Position numbers and translations under genes: made by a program. The notes below the pieces were generated by a model. The model was given only the letters and a program-made list of their open reading frames with translations. It searched no databases and was not told the origin of the DNA. A DNA stretch of 64,000 nucleotides from Paenibacillus aceris (GTDB lineage Bacteria > Bacillota > Bacilli > Paenibacillales > NBRC-103111), in the NCBI RefSeq assembly GCF_017874035.1, contig NZ_JAGGKV010000005.1:186001-250000 (forward strand), written 5' to 3'. This document shows positions 25,775-34,875 of this stretch, in pieces. The stretch's first letter is position 1. Each line of letters starts with the position of its first letter.

Positions 25775-26345
25775 GTGATACCTGTAAGAATTTATCAAAC
25801 ATCAGGATGACTTGCCTATGCATTTGTTTGTAAATAGCGTTGCGCATGTTCCTTACCACTGGCATAAAGAAGTAGAGAACATTTATGTCCTGCAAGGAGC
25901 CGTAACCATCCTGGTGGATCAGCAACAGTATGATCTTAAACAAGACGATATTATTGTAGTAAATAGCATGTCTGTACATAAGTTAGAACGCACCCTGCAA
26001 GACAATGTGCTTCTCTCGCTGCAATTCAGCCCTATATTATTGGAGGGAGAAACGTTTATTGCATGTAATTCTTCCGGGAAAACGATGGAAGATCAGGGAT
26101 GTTATAACCAAATCCGCCGATATTTAGCCCAGTTTGTTTGGGAATCAACCAAAACTGCGACAGGTTTTCGCAGCTTTTCGTTAGGCCTGTTGCATCTTTT
26201 TCAGCGAAAAGATCGGCATGCCGTTTCAAAAATATTTGACGCTAAAGTGTTTCAAATGTTCGGTCAGAACTGGTTAATCGATCGTTCGCCGGACCGACTG
26301 ATTGAGGAAATGATCCAAAATTTTGTGTTGATGCGAAGTAAATAG
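25775..26345 (+). pseudogene. Truncated, frameshifted cupin/AraC regulator remnant
   Basis: The intact frame encodes a cupin domain like the sensor half of AraC regulators (VPYHWHKEVENIYVLQGAV; HKLE near residue 60), then a helical linker, and stops with no DNA-binding domain after about 180 residues. The only ribosome site (GAGG, 25761-25764) points to a GTG at 25775, whose frame reads V-I-P-V and then needs loss of one A at 25786-25787 to join the cupin frame (E-F-I-K-H-Q-D-D). Otherwise translation would start at a TTG (25812) or ATG (25818) without a ribosome site. Both a 5' frameshift and loss of the HTH suggest a decaying regulator gene. A functional stand-alone cupin protein is the alternative. 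Confidence 0.6.
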
Positions 26346-26403
26346 GATTTAGTCCAAAGCCTGTATGTATAGTAACAACAATAAGACTATGTAACAAAAA
26401 TAC

Positions 26404-26446
26404 GGTGCTTAACATTAACTTGAGCTGTTAATGTTAAGCACCTTTT
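26404..26446 (+). terminator. Strong rho-independent terminator
   Basis: GGTGCTTAACATTAAC (26404-26419) pairs perfectly over 16 bases with its complement at 26427-26442, followed by TTTT. It ends transcription from the third importer region. The rest of the 305-base gap to the next gene shows nothing I recognise beyond AT-rich sequence that must contain the next promoter. Confidence 0.88.
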
Positions 26447-26650
26447 CTGAGTGTCGAATCTTTTGTTTAACCCATATGTTCCTTAACCGATGGATTCAGT
26501 ATCAATCGTTATTGAATTACTAAGGGGATCATTTATATTCCTATTTTTGACCAACGAATATCTTTTCAAACCAAGAACAGTTGGTGTACCATGAATATAC
26601 ATCCTCTCTTTTTTGGGATAAACTCGCATAAGCATCTGGAGGAGTACATC

Positions 26651-29017
26651 GTGTTAAACAGCATTTGGAGGAAAAGACGAAGCGTTATCATAACCTGGCT
26701 TTTTTCGTACGTGGCCGTTTTGCTTCTGCCGATTGTAATCGGTGTTTTTGTTAATCGCGAATCAAACGCAGCTTTGGAAGAAGAAATTCACAGGGCTAAT
26801 GATGCATTGCTAAAACAAGTTCGTGAAGTCATTGACAATGAATTAGAAAGTGTTTTAAGGCTGAATACAGAGATTACCTGGAATACCAAACTTCAAGAAC
26901 TCATGTTTACGAACATACGGGGGCAGGATAGCTACCAGTATTCCTTGTACGAGATCGCGATGGATTTTAAAATGTATAAAACCTTTTATCCACAAATTAC
27001 TGACTTCTATGTCTATTACACACCGGATGATATTGGTCTAATGCCAGGGTTTGTTCGTAGCGGTAAGGATGTGTATGAGGAAGTCCACAATAATCCTGAT
27101 TTCAGCTATGATGACTGGCAGACCCTGATGACTTCGAGTAAAAAGCCGAGTTTTGTTCCACTTGTATACAGAGGGTTAAACGGCAGCATCCATCAGTCTA
27201 TTGCCCATATAAGTTACTTAACATCGGACGTAAATACGAAACCTGAGGGCGCAGTGGTGATTCTAATTGACGGCTCGAAGCTATTAAGTGCACTCCAAAA
27301 CGTTCAATTGTTCAGTGGAGGCGAAGTATTGGTTTTGAATAAAGAGAATCAGATTCTTTTATCCACTTTGGAAACGAATCAGCATCCGGTATTAACGAAT
27401 CGGGTTCTTTCCGGAGATTCTGGCTTTTTCCAAGAAAATTACAAGGGACAAGACTCGGAGTTTTATTATATTGCATCCAAAAAATCGGATCTTAAAATTG
27501 TGACCATTATGCCGAGCGCCTTAGTATGGCAAAAAGCAATCAATGTGAGATGGATTACTTACATTAGCATCATCCTGAGTATTCTCGGGGGGAGTTTGTT
27601 GACCTTCTTCTTTTTGAAAAAAAACTATAACCCGATTAAACAATTAATCCATACCTTCAAAAGTGAATCCGCTGAACAATTAAATGACGGAAGTAACGAA
27701 TTTCAATTTATTCAGCATATGATCTCCAATACCGTAAATGAAAAGGAGCAAGCAAAAATTCGTCTCCAGCAGCAAAATCATTTGCTGCGCTCTAATTTTA
27801 TGAACAGGTTGTTAAAAGGCCGGTTAGACAACCAAATCCCGATCGAGGATGCGCTGCCTGCTTTCGAGATGCACTTTGATAGTGAACAATATGCCGTTCT
27901 TTTATTTTATGTAGAAGCAAATGATCAGTTTTTTTCGAGCATTAATGGAAAGAGTGATAACGAAAAGGCCAAACTGCTTCAGTTTATCGTTTCAAATGTT
28001 GTTGAGGATATCATGAACGCGAGGCATATTGGTTATATGACGGAGATCGATGACATGCTCGCCTGCATCATCAATTTCCGTGACACGGGGCAGGCAGGCA
28101 GCTTGGCCGAACTGCGTCAGATGACCGAAGAAGCGCAGCAATTTTTGAAAACTAAATTTCAAATCGAACTTACGGTTTCGATCAGCAATATTCACACATC
28201 CATTGTCGATCTTTCGATTGCCTACAAAGAGTCCGTTGACGCGATGGAATATAAGCTTATTATGGGCAGAAAAGAAATTATTTCTTTTCATGAAATTCAG
28301 AATGAGGCGCTTAATGAAATCCCTCAAGGCTATTATTACCCGCTGCAGGTGGAACAGCAGCTCATCAACTTTTTGAAAATTGGCGAATATGACAGGGCAA
28401 AGGAAACGTTGGATAACATCGTGGACAGGAATTTGAAGATCAATCAGATTTCGTTACCCTTGGCTCGCTGTCTGATGTTTGATTTGGTGAGTACGATGGT
28501 GAAGGCGCTTCACGAAATTGGCGATACACAGGAAGAATCGTCTGGAGGAAGCTTGAAAGAAATCGAGAAGCTGACAGCATGCGAAACCATGCAGGATATG
28601 CATGAACAGCTCACAGAGATGCTGAAAGAAGTATGCAGCAACAACTTGGCCAAAAGAAAATCAACTTTGGTTCAAATCAGACATCAAGATTTGCAGACAT
28701 TAACACAAAACATCGTACGTTTTATTCAAGAAAATTATCAGGACGCGGATATGAATATCTCGATGATCGGTCTGCGGTTTGATATGAAATCGACCTATTT
28801 ATCCAAATTATTCAGAGAGCAAACTGGAGAAGGGCTTCTTGATTACATGAATAAAGTTCGTATTGTGAAAGCTAAGGAATTGATTGAAAGTCAGAACATC
28901 ACCATGAATGAGATATCAAGTCTTGTCGGATTCAGCGATGTCAACGCATTGATCCGAATATTCAAAAAGTATGAGGGAGTTACGCCCGGTAAATATAAAG
29001 AAATGTATTTAAAATAA
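26651..29017 (+). CDS. Membrane-anchored AraC-type regulator with extracellular sensor
   Basis: This 788-residue one-protein sensor-regulator has a membrane segment at about 12-34, an extracellular Cache-like sensing region (about 35-295), a second membrane segment (about 298-320), a long cytoplasmic helical and degenerate central domain, and an AraC DNA-binding domain at the C-terminus (about 690-785, ending YEGVTPGKYKEMY). There is no kinase or receiver domain. The GTG at 26651 fits GGAGGAG (26638-26644); an upstream ATG at 26591 would add 20 residues without a good ribosome site. It lies directly upstream of the fourth importer operon and probably activates it when an extracellular sugar or loaded binding protein is sensed (inference). 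Confidence 0.9.
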   Translation: MLNSIWRKRRSVIITWLFSYVAVLLLPIVIGVFVNRESNAALEEEIHRANDALLKQVREVIDNELESVLRLNTEITWNTKLQELMFTNIRGQDSYQYSLYEIAMDFKMYKTFYPQITDFYVYYTPDDIGLMPGFVRSGKDVYEEVHNNPDFSYDDWQTLMTSSKKPSFVPLVYRGLNGSIHQSIAHISYLTSDVNTKPEGAVVILIDGSKLLSALQNVQLFSGGEVLVLNKENQILLSTLETNQHPVLTNRVLSGDSGFFQENYKGQDSEFYYIASKKSDLKIVTIMPSALVWQKAINVRWITYISIILSILGGSLLTFFFLKKNYNPIKQLIHTFKSESAEQLNDGSNEFQFIQHMISNTVNEKEQAKIRLQQQNHLLRSNFMNRLLKGRLDNQIPIEDALPAFEMHFDSEQYAVLLFYVEANDQFFSSINGKSDNEKAKLLQFIVSNVVEDIMNARHIGYMTEIDDMLACIINFRDTGQAGSLAELRQMTEEAQQFLKTKFQIELTVSISNIHTSIVDLSIAYKESVDAMEYKLIMGRKEIISFHEIQNEALNEIPQGYYYPLQVEQQLINFLKIGEYDRAKETLDNIVDRNLKINQISLPLARCLMFDLVSTMVKALHEIGDTQEESSGGSLKEIEKLTACETMQDMHEQLTEMLKEVCSNNLAKRKSTLVQIRHQDLQTLTQNIVRFIQENYQDADMNISMIGLRFDMKSTYLSKLFREQTGEGLLDYMNKVRIVKAKELIESQNITMNEISSLVGFSDVNALIRIFKKYEGVTPGKYKEMYLK

Positions 29018-29021
29018 CCGA

Positions 29022-29049
29022 AAAAGGCTGCTGCAAAGCGGTCTTTTTT
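29022..29049 (+). terminator. Rho-independent terminator
   Basis: AAAAGGCTGC (29022-29031) pairs with GCGGTCTTTT (29038-29047) with wobbles, around TGCAAA, and runs into TTTTTT. It starts five bases after the regulator stop codon and separates it from the importer operon. Confidence 0.82.
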
Positions 29050-29230
29050 CTGTTTTGGCCGGGTAAATAAAAAATTTAATATGCGATTGTACAAATTTCA
29101 GATCGATTTTATGTTTTTTTTGATGCCTTTGGAGGATTTTAAGATATTCAAATCGGGTTTACAAAAGCATAATAAAGATGCGAAAGGAAAGTTGCCCGAA
29201 ATCGTACACATTATAGGGAGGTAAACACAG

Positions 29231-30862
29231 ATGAAGAAGAAAGTGAAACTTATATCAAGCGCTTTATCCATTATCATGCTGAGTTCAGTCGCATTGGCAT
29301 GCAGCAACAAAACGGATAAACAACCAGCTCCATCGCCCGTTGCAAATGAAGAAACCGCAGTAACATATCCGCTGAAAACAGACAAAACTCTCTCGTTTTG
29401 GACAGCTGATGCTAACAACATCCTGCAGATCAAGCCTAGTATAAAAGATATTCCATTTTATCAGGAATGGCAAAAAAAGACAGGTGTTGCGATCAATTTC
29501 ATAAACCCTGTTATGGGGCAAGAAAAGGAACAGTTAAACGTCACGCTGGCTTCCGGCGATCTGCCTGACATGATCGAATACAATTGGAAGACGAGCTTCC
29601 CCGGCGGTCCTGAAAAAGCGATCAAAGACGGAGCGATCTTAAAGCTCAATGATGTCATTGACAAATATGCGCCTAACTTGAAGAAATATTTAAAGGAGCA
29701 TCCCGAGATCGACAAAATGGTAAAAACAGACGACGGAACTTACTATGCTTTTCCATTCGTTCGCAGCGATGAATCTCTGATGGTTTTCCAAGGGCCTATG
29801 CTGAGACAAGACTATTTAACTGAACTGGGTCTTCAAGTGCCGACCACGATGGATGAGTGGTATACGGTACTGAAAGCGTTCAAAGAGAAAAAAGGGATGG
29901 AGGCTCCTCTGACATTCCGCAGCAAACCAAGAGCTCTGGACGATATCTATAATGGAGCTTTCATAGGCGCCTACGGGATCAACCGCACATTCTATCTGGA
30001 TAACGGCCAAGTGAAGTTCGGACCGGCACAGCCTGCTTACAAGGATTTTCTTGTTACGATGCGTAAATGGTATGCCGAAGGACTGCTCGATAAGAATATT
30101 GCTACCGCAGACCAAAAAAACCAGGATGCAAATATGACATCCGGCAAATCCGGTGCCACCATCTCCCAAGCTGGAAGCGGAATTGGCAAATGGATTGGTG
30201 CAGGTGCGGCAAATGCTCCGAAATATGACCTTGTTGCTGCTCCTTATCCGGTTCTGAACAAGGGAGATAAACCGAAATTCGGTCAAAAGAGCTTTGCATT
30301 CGGCTCGGAGCCAAGCGGAATGATTGCCATTACGGGATCAAGCAAAAATGTAGAGCTTGCGGCTAAATTCCTTGACTACGGCTATAGCGAGGAAGGACAT
30401 AACTTCTTTAACTTTGGTACCGAGGGAGTCAGCTACAAAATGGAGAACGGGAATCCGAAATATACGGATTTGATTATGAACAACCCTGAGAAACTCTCCA
30501 TTGCACAATCGATGATGCTCTATATCAAAGCAAGTATGAGCGGTCCATTCGTTCAGGATAAACGTTATCTCGATCAGTACTATACGATGAAACAGCAAAA
30601 AGACGCCATTGTTACTTGGCAAAATACAGATGCTTTGAAGTATGTGCTTCCTCCAATTACGACTACACCGCAAGAAAGCACGGAATTGGCTAAAATTATG
30701 AACGAAGTAAATGCGTTAGTGGATGAAACTACGCTTAAAATTATTCTTGGAGCTTCACCTATCGACGAATTCGACAAGTACCAAGCAAAGCTGAAAACGT
30801 TGAACATTGACAGAGCGGTTGAGATTCAAAAAGCTGCTTTGGATAGATACAACAAACGATGA
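29231..30862 (+). CDS. LplA-type oligosaccharide-binding lipoprotein (fourth importer)
   Basis: This 543-residue binding protein has the lipoprotein signal VALAC (Cys24). It aligns along its length with the binding protein at 490-2160, with near-identical stretches such as LKLNDVIDKYAPNLKKYLKE and SGPFVQDKRY. One clear difference is that the EF-hand-like DPNGNG calcium loop present in the proteins at 490 and 14529 is replaced here by KEKKGMEAPLTF. An AGGGAGG ribosome site precedes the ATG. The two permeases and two lyase genes follow, so its ligand is probably a lyase-derived oligosaccharide related to that of the first importer. Confidence 0.93.
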   Translation: MKKKVKLISSALSIIMLSSVALACSNKTDKQPAPSPVANEETAVTYPLKTDKTLSFWTADANNILQIKPSIKDIPFYQEWQKKTGVAINFINPVMGQEKEQLNVTLASGDLPDMIEYNWKTSFPGGPEKAIKDGAILKLNDVIDKYAPNLKKYLKEHPEIDKMVKTDDGTYYAFPFVRSDESLMVFQGPMLRQDYLTELGLQVPTTMDEWYTVLKAFKEKKGMEAPLTFRSKPRALDDIYNGAFIGAYGINRTFYLDNGQVKFGPAQPAYKDFLVTMRKWYAEGLLDKNIATADQKNQDANMTSGKSGATISQAGSGIGKWIGAGAANAPKYDLVAAPYPVLNKGDKPKFGQKSFAFGSEPSGMIAITGSSKNVELAAKFLDYGYSEEGHNFFNFGTEGVSYKMENGNPKYTDLIMNNPEKLSIAQSMMLYIKASMSGPFVQDKRYLDQYYTMKQQKDAIVTWQNTDALKYVLPPITTTPQESTELAKIMNEVNALVDETTLKIILGASPIDEFDKYQAKLKTLNIDRAVEIQKAALDRYNKR

Positions 30863-30877
30863 TTGGTTATTAATGAG

Positions 30878-30903
30878 AAGGGGGAAGGGTAGTCCTTCCC
30901 TTT
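30878..30903 (+). terminator. Intercistronic hairpin after the binding-protein gene
   Basis: AAGGGGGAAGG (30878-30888) pairs with CCTTCCCTTT (30894-30903). It sits between binding protein and permeases, as at 23721-23749, and again suggests a device giving more binding protein than permease. Confidence 0.5.
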
Positions 30904-30946
30904 CTATACAACAAACAGATCCTACAATTTGAAAGAAGGAAACCTT

Positions 30947-31861
30947 ATGACTACTAAGAAAGATCTATTCGTGAAGGATTTTCTTCTGAATAAATCCTTA
31001 TATCTTATGATGCTTCCAGTCCTTATTTACTATGCTATCTTTCATTATGCGCCCATGTATGGAGCCATAATTGCTTTTAAGGACTACTCTCCAGTGAAAG
31101 GAATTATGGAGAGCGATTGGGTTGGCTTGCAGAACTTCAAGGATTTTATGAACAGTTTTTATTTTTGGCGTATTCTCAAGAATACACTTGTCCTTAGTCT
31201 ATATTCCATTCTATTTGAGTTCCCAGCTCCGATCTTGTTAGCCCTATTCATGAATGAGTTGAAGAACAAATTTTTCGGCAGGTTTGTACAGTCCGTTTCT
31301 TACATGCCTCATTTTATTTCAATGGTTGTCATTTGCGGAATCTTAACGGACTTCACGAATAGTGGTGGCTTTATTAACTCTTTCATTGCTCATTTTGGCG
31401 GTGACGGGCAGGCATTACTGCAAAAGCCAGAGTATTTCCGTCCTATTTATGTTATCTCTGAAATTTGGCAAAAAATTGGATGGGAATCCATTATCTATAT
31501 GGCCGCTTTAATGGGGATCGATCAAGAGCAATACGAAGCCTCCAGGATTGACGGGGCCGGCCGGTTGAAGCAGATGCTATACATTACATTACCAGGGATT
31601 GCTCCTACAATCGCCATTATGTTCATTATGAGGATGGGCAATTTGCTTAATGTCGGTTTTGAGAAAATTATTTTGCTTTATAATCCGGTTACTTACAGCA
31701 CGGCCGATGTGATTTCATCTTTTGTCTATCGCAAAGGTTTATTGGAATTTAACTGGGGGTTCAGCGCTTCTGTAGGACTATTCAACTCAGTGATTAATTT
31801 GATTTTATTAGTAGCAGCTAACCAGATCAGCCGTAAAATTAGTAAAAATGGATTGTGGTAA
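30947..31861 (+). CDS. ABC sugar importer permease, LplB type (fourth importer)
   Basis: This permease of 304 residues has six hydrophobic segments. YAIFHYAPMYGAIIAFKDYS and the EAA loop EASRIDGAGRLKQMLYITLP mark it as LplB-like and very close to the permease at 2181-3155. The ATG at 30947 has AGAAGGA six bases upstream; the TTG at 30929 does not. It overlaps the ribosome-binding region of the next permease gene, so the two are tightly coupled. Confidence 0.93.
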   Translation: MTTKKDLFVKDFLLNKSLYLMMLPVLIYYAIFHYAPMYGAIIAFKDYSPVKGIMESDWVGLQNFKDFMNSFYFWRILKNTLVLSLYSILFEFPAPILLALFMNELKNKFFGRFVQSVSYMPHFISMVVICGILTDFTNSGGFINSFIAHFGGDGQALLQKPEYFRPIYVISEIWQKIGWESIIYMAALMGIDQEQYEASRIDGAGRLKQMLYITLPGIAPTIAIMFIMRMGNLLNVGFEKIILLYNPVTYSTADVISSFVYRKGLLEFNWGFSASVGLFNSVINLILLVAANQISRKISKNGLW

Positions 31862-31875
31862 GGAGGAGGGACGAC

Positions 31876-32748
31876 ATGAACCGAATGAGTCGGTCCGAAA
31901 AGGTATTTGATGCAGTTAATATAATGATTATGCTTGTACTTGTTATTGTTACCCTATATCCCTTGGTTTATGTAGGGTTGGCTTCGATTAGCGATGCAAG
32001 CTCTCTTATTGCCCATAAAGGCTTGCTTCTAAAATCGTATGGATTTCATATCGATGCCTACAAGCAAGTATTAACCAATAAAAGTATTCTAACGGGTTAC
32101 AGCAACACGTTTATCATTATTGTCTTGGGGGTATTTGTAAATCTGCTCCTGACTTCTCTTGGCGCTTATGTTTTGTCGCGAAAGAACGTATTATGGAATC
32201 GCGTGTTCATTTTTATTATTTTGTTTACGATGTTCTTTCAGGGCGGCTTGATTCCTCTCTATTTGGTGATAAAAGGAGTTGGACTTTACAATTCATTATT
32301 GGCGCTTGTACTTCCATTTGCCGTCAATACCTTTAATTTGATTATTATGAGAACCTCCTTCTCGGCTATTCCAGATAGTTTGGAAGAATCGGCAAAAATA
32401 GACGGGGCCAATCATTTTGTCATCCTGTTTCGGATCATTATGCCATTATCCATGCCTGTCATAGCCGTTATGATCATGTTTTATGCCGTAGAGAAATGGA
32501 ACGGCTGGTTTTATGCCTCGATTTTCCTAAAAGACAGGGATTTATTCCCGCTACAGCTCGTTTTACGCGAAATACTGCTTGCCAACTCGACAGAAAGCAT
32601 GACAAGCGGAGCCGATCAGGGCTTTCAGCTTGCCGAAACGATCAAGTATGCAACGATCATGGTGGCGACTTTGCCTATCCTGTTCTTCTATCCGATTGTC
32701 TCCAAATATTTTGTTAAAGGAGTCATGGTCGGAGCTTTAAAAGGCTAA
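31876..32748 (+). CDS. ABC sugar importer permease, LplC type (fourth importer)
   Basis: This 290-residue permease pairs with the preceding gene. The EAA-type loop is EESAKIDGANHFVILFRIIMP and the C-terminus ends FVKGVMVGALKG. The ATG at 31876 follows AGGAGGAGGG; the ATG at 31855 lies inside the upstream stop region and lacks a ribosome site. It is closest to the permease at 3171-4046, which together with the binding protein and LplB matches shows the first and fourth importers arose by duplication of a whole operon. Confidence 0.93.
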   Translation: MNRMSRSEKVFDAVNIMIMLVLVIVTLYPLVYVGLASISDASSLIAHKGLLLKSYGFHIDAYKQVLTNKSILTGYSNTFIIIVLGVFVNLLLTSLGAYVLSRKNVLWNRVFIFIILFTMFFQGGLIPLYLVIKGVGLYNSLLALVLPFAVNTFNLIIMRTSFSAIPDSLEESAKIDGANHFVILFRIIMPLSMPVIAVMIMFYAVEKWNGWFYASIFLKDRDLFPLQLVLREILLANSTESMTSGADQGFQLAETIKYATIMVATLPILFFYPIVSKYFVKGVMVGALKG

Positions 32749-32794
32749 GAAAGCAAGAGTTGCTTCTGGTAAGACTAAGTAGGGAGATGAACCA

Positions 32795-34747
32795 ATGAGC
32801 ATACAAAAATGGCTGAAGGAGCCGATTTCGACAACGGTGCTATTAGGCAATTTGCGTTCCCGCCTAGAGAAGATGGACGTAAAGAGCGCTTATATTTCCA
32901 GTCATATGCCGGAGTTTGTGCAGCAGACGATAGCTAAGGCAGAGCTTGCTTATCAAGGCATGCTCATGCTGCCTGGTACTGGCGGCGTAAGGGAATTTGT
33001 AGGCAATCCACCTCGCTGGCTGGAGCGTAGACATAATGATAATGAGTATCTGTGGCAGCTGAACCGCATGAATGATTGGCAGGATTTATTGGAGGCTTAT
33101 TCTTTAACGAAGAATGAGAAGTATGGCCGCAAAGTGATTGAAGAGATGCTGAATTGGATCGAAACCGTAGAAATTACTGAGGACATGATCGGTCTGCCGA
33201 TCAGCTATTATTCGGAATGTCATCCGCTCCGTGCGCTGGAGCTGGGCATTCGCAGCTACAAGACCTGGCCGCTTGTCTTGGAGCATCTGGGACATTCCGA
33301 TCTGTTTACGGAGGAAGTATTGGAGCAGTATGTAGCTGCCGTCTATAAGCAGATCACAATCTTACGTAAAGTATCGCCACAGCTATGGCCCAAAGCGGAT
33401 CATAACCATTATTTGATGGAATGCTTGGGAATTTTGACCACAGCGCTTTATTTTCCCGAGCTGAAGGAATCGGAGGAATGGAGAGATTTTGCGATCGATG
33501 GCATCGAGAAGTGCTGCTTTGCCCAGCTGACGGAGGATGGCGGACAAATTGAAGGCTGTCCATCCTATCATAATGGCTGCATGTTCTGGTTTGGCCTTGC
33601 CGTTGTGCTCGCTAAGCGCTTTGGCTTCCAGTTCTCGGAGCCATATATGGAACGTTATAAGAATAATCTGGATTACTCGATCTATTCGCTAAGGCCGACA
33701 GGCAAATGTGTACCCGTGGGTGATTCACATGCAAACAATCTTGCGATTATGGGCGGTGTATACGGTTATTTTGCTTTGGGGGATATGACTTGGCTGGGTC
33801 TTGCTGCTAACTTGATGGATACGAGCGAAATTATGCAGGAGGCAAGCAGGCATGTATGGCGTGCGCTAGATGTGCAGCGATTCGTTAGTGATTTACATTT
33901 TCTAAAGGAAAAGCGATATACATGCGATAAGCAAACTACATTTTGGAATCGCACGCTTCATCAAGCGATTATTCGCAGCGGTTGGGATCGCGAGGCGCTT
34001 AGCTTTTTGTTTACTTGCCGCAGCCCGATTCAAAATTTGCACGCCCATATAGATCTTATGAGCTTTGATTTTACTGCGCTAGGTAAGGATATGATTTGCG
34101 ATCCGGGTCTTTTTTGCTTCAGAGAGGATGAAGACCGCAAGCAGTTTAAAAGCTCGAACTTTCATTCCACACTTCTCATTGATGACCGTGATCACTTTGA
34201 ATATAGAGGCTCCTGGGACTATGGTCCGCAAAAAAAGGGAGAGATATACAAGGTGGAAAACAGAGGCTTCTACCAACTCGCAAGCGCTTGCCATCTGAAT
34301 TATGAGCCGATTGTCCATCATCGCCATATTTCGCTCGTGGGTGATAAGTTCGTTGTGATTGCCGATCGGGTAGAGGGTTTGGAGCATCATAGCGTGCAGC
34401 GCTATTTTCATCTTGATTTTATAGATGTGAAAGAAGCTGCGGGCGGCATAATCGCAGCAAGCGATATCGCGAATCTGGCCATCTTTACTAGTGAGCAGGG
34501 GCAGCTGGAATTTTTGCCGGGAAGACTATCGGACATGAATGATGTTGCAAGGCCTTCCACTAGAGTTAAATTTCAGGGCAGCTATAACGGCTCGAAGAGC
34601 TTTTTGACGGTTCTTATTCCGTATAAAGGGGAGCCGCAGCCTGATGTTCAGATTAAGGAGGTGATGGATGGGGTTTTCGAATTCGGTTATAGGGAGCGTT
34701 ATCATGTTGTCGTTAAGGATAATGATATGGTAATTAGCTCCTCTTGA
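32795..34747 (+). CDS. Cytoplasmic heparinase II/III-family lyase
   Basis: This 650-residue protein has no signal peptide, with an alpha-toroid N-terminal half and a heparinase II/III beta-sandwich C-terminal half. Candidate catalytic residues by analogy with heparinase III are Asn204/His205 (DHNHYLME), Tyr258 (GCPSYHNG) and His418 (NLHAHIDLMSFD). It is near the usual length for the family and lacks the DNRLRE insertion of the other two lyases here, with only remote similarity to them. A GGGAG ribosome site precedes the ATG, 46 bases after the fourth importer. It should cleave imported uronate-containing oligosaccharides to small unsaturated products (inference). The codon use (many GCT, GAT, TTG) appears slightly different from neighbours. 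Confidence 0.88.
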   Translation: MSIQKWLKEPISTTVLLGNLRSRLEKMDVKSAYISSHMPEFVQQTIAKAELAYQGMLMLPGTGGVREFVGNPPRWLERRHNDNEYLWQLNRMNDWQDLLEAYSLTKNEKYGRKVIEEMLNWIETVEITEDMIGLPISYYSECHPLRALELGIRSYKTWPLVLEHLGHSDLFTEEVLEQYVAAVYKQITILRKVSPQLWPKADHNHYLMECLGILTTALYFPELKESEEWRDFAIDGIEKCCFAQLTEDGGQIEGCPSYHNGCMFWFGLAVVLAKRFGFQFSEPYMERYKNNLDYSIYSLRPTGKCVPVGDSHANNLAIMGGVYGYFALGDMTWLGLAANLMDTSEIMQEASRHVWRALDVQRFVSDLHFLKEKRYTCDKQTTFWNRTLHQAIIRSGWDREALSFLFTCRSPIQNLHAHIDLMSFDFTALGKDMICDPGLFCFREDEDRKQFKSSNFHSTLLIDDRDHFEYRGSWDYGPQKKGEIYKVENRGFYQLASACHLNYEPIVHHRHISLVGDKFVVIADRVEGLEHHSVQRYFHLDFIDVKEAAGGIIAASDIANLAIFTSEQGQLEFLPGRLSDMNDVARPSTRVKFQGSYNGSKSFLTVLIPYKGEPQPDVQIKEVMDGVFEFGYRERYHVVVKDNDMVISSS

Positions 34748-34792
34748 AAAAGTTAGGTGTGTAATGGTAAAACAAAGGGAGTTCTTAACCTT

Positions 34793-34828
34793 GTTGGATG
34801 GAGTTATTGTCGAACTAACCCATCCAAC
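34793..34828 (+). terminator. Hairpin between the two lyase genes
   Basis: GTTGGATGGAGTTA (34793-34806) pairs with TAACCCATCCAAC (34816-34828) with a single bulged A, loop about nine bases. Only a short T-run follows 6 bases later, so it may terminate weakly or partly. Confidence 0.55.
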
Positions 34829-34875
34829 GCAAGTTTTCAAAGAATGGTGAATATCCGTATAACACGGGAGGTAGC

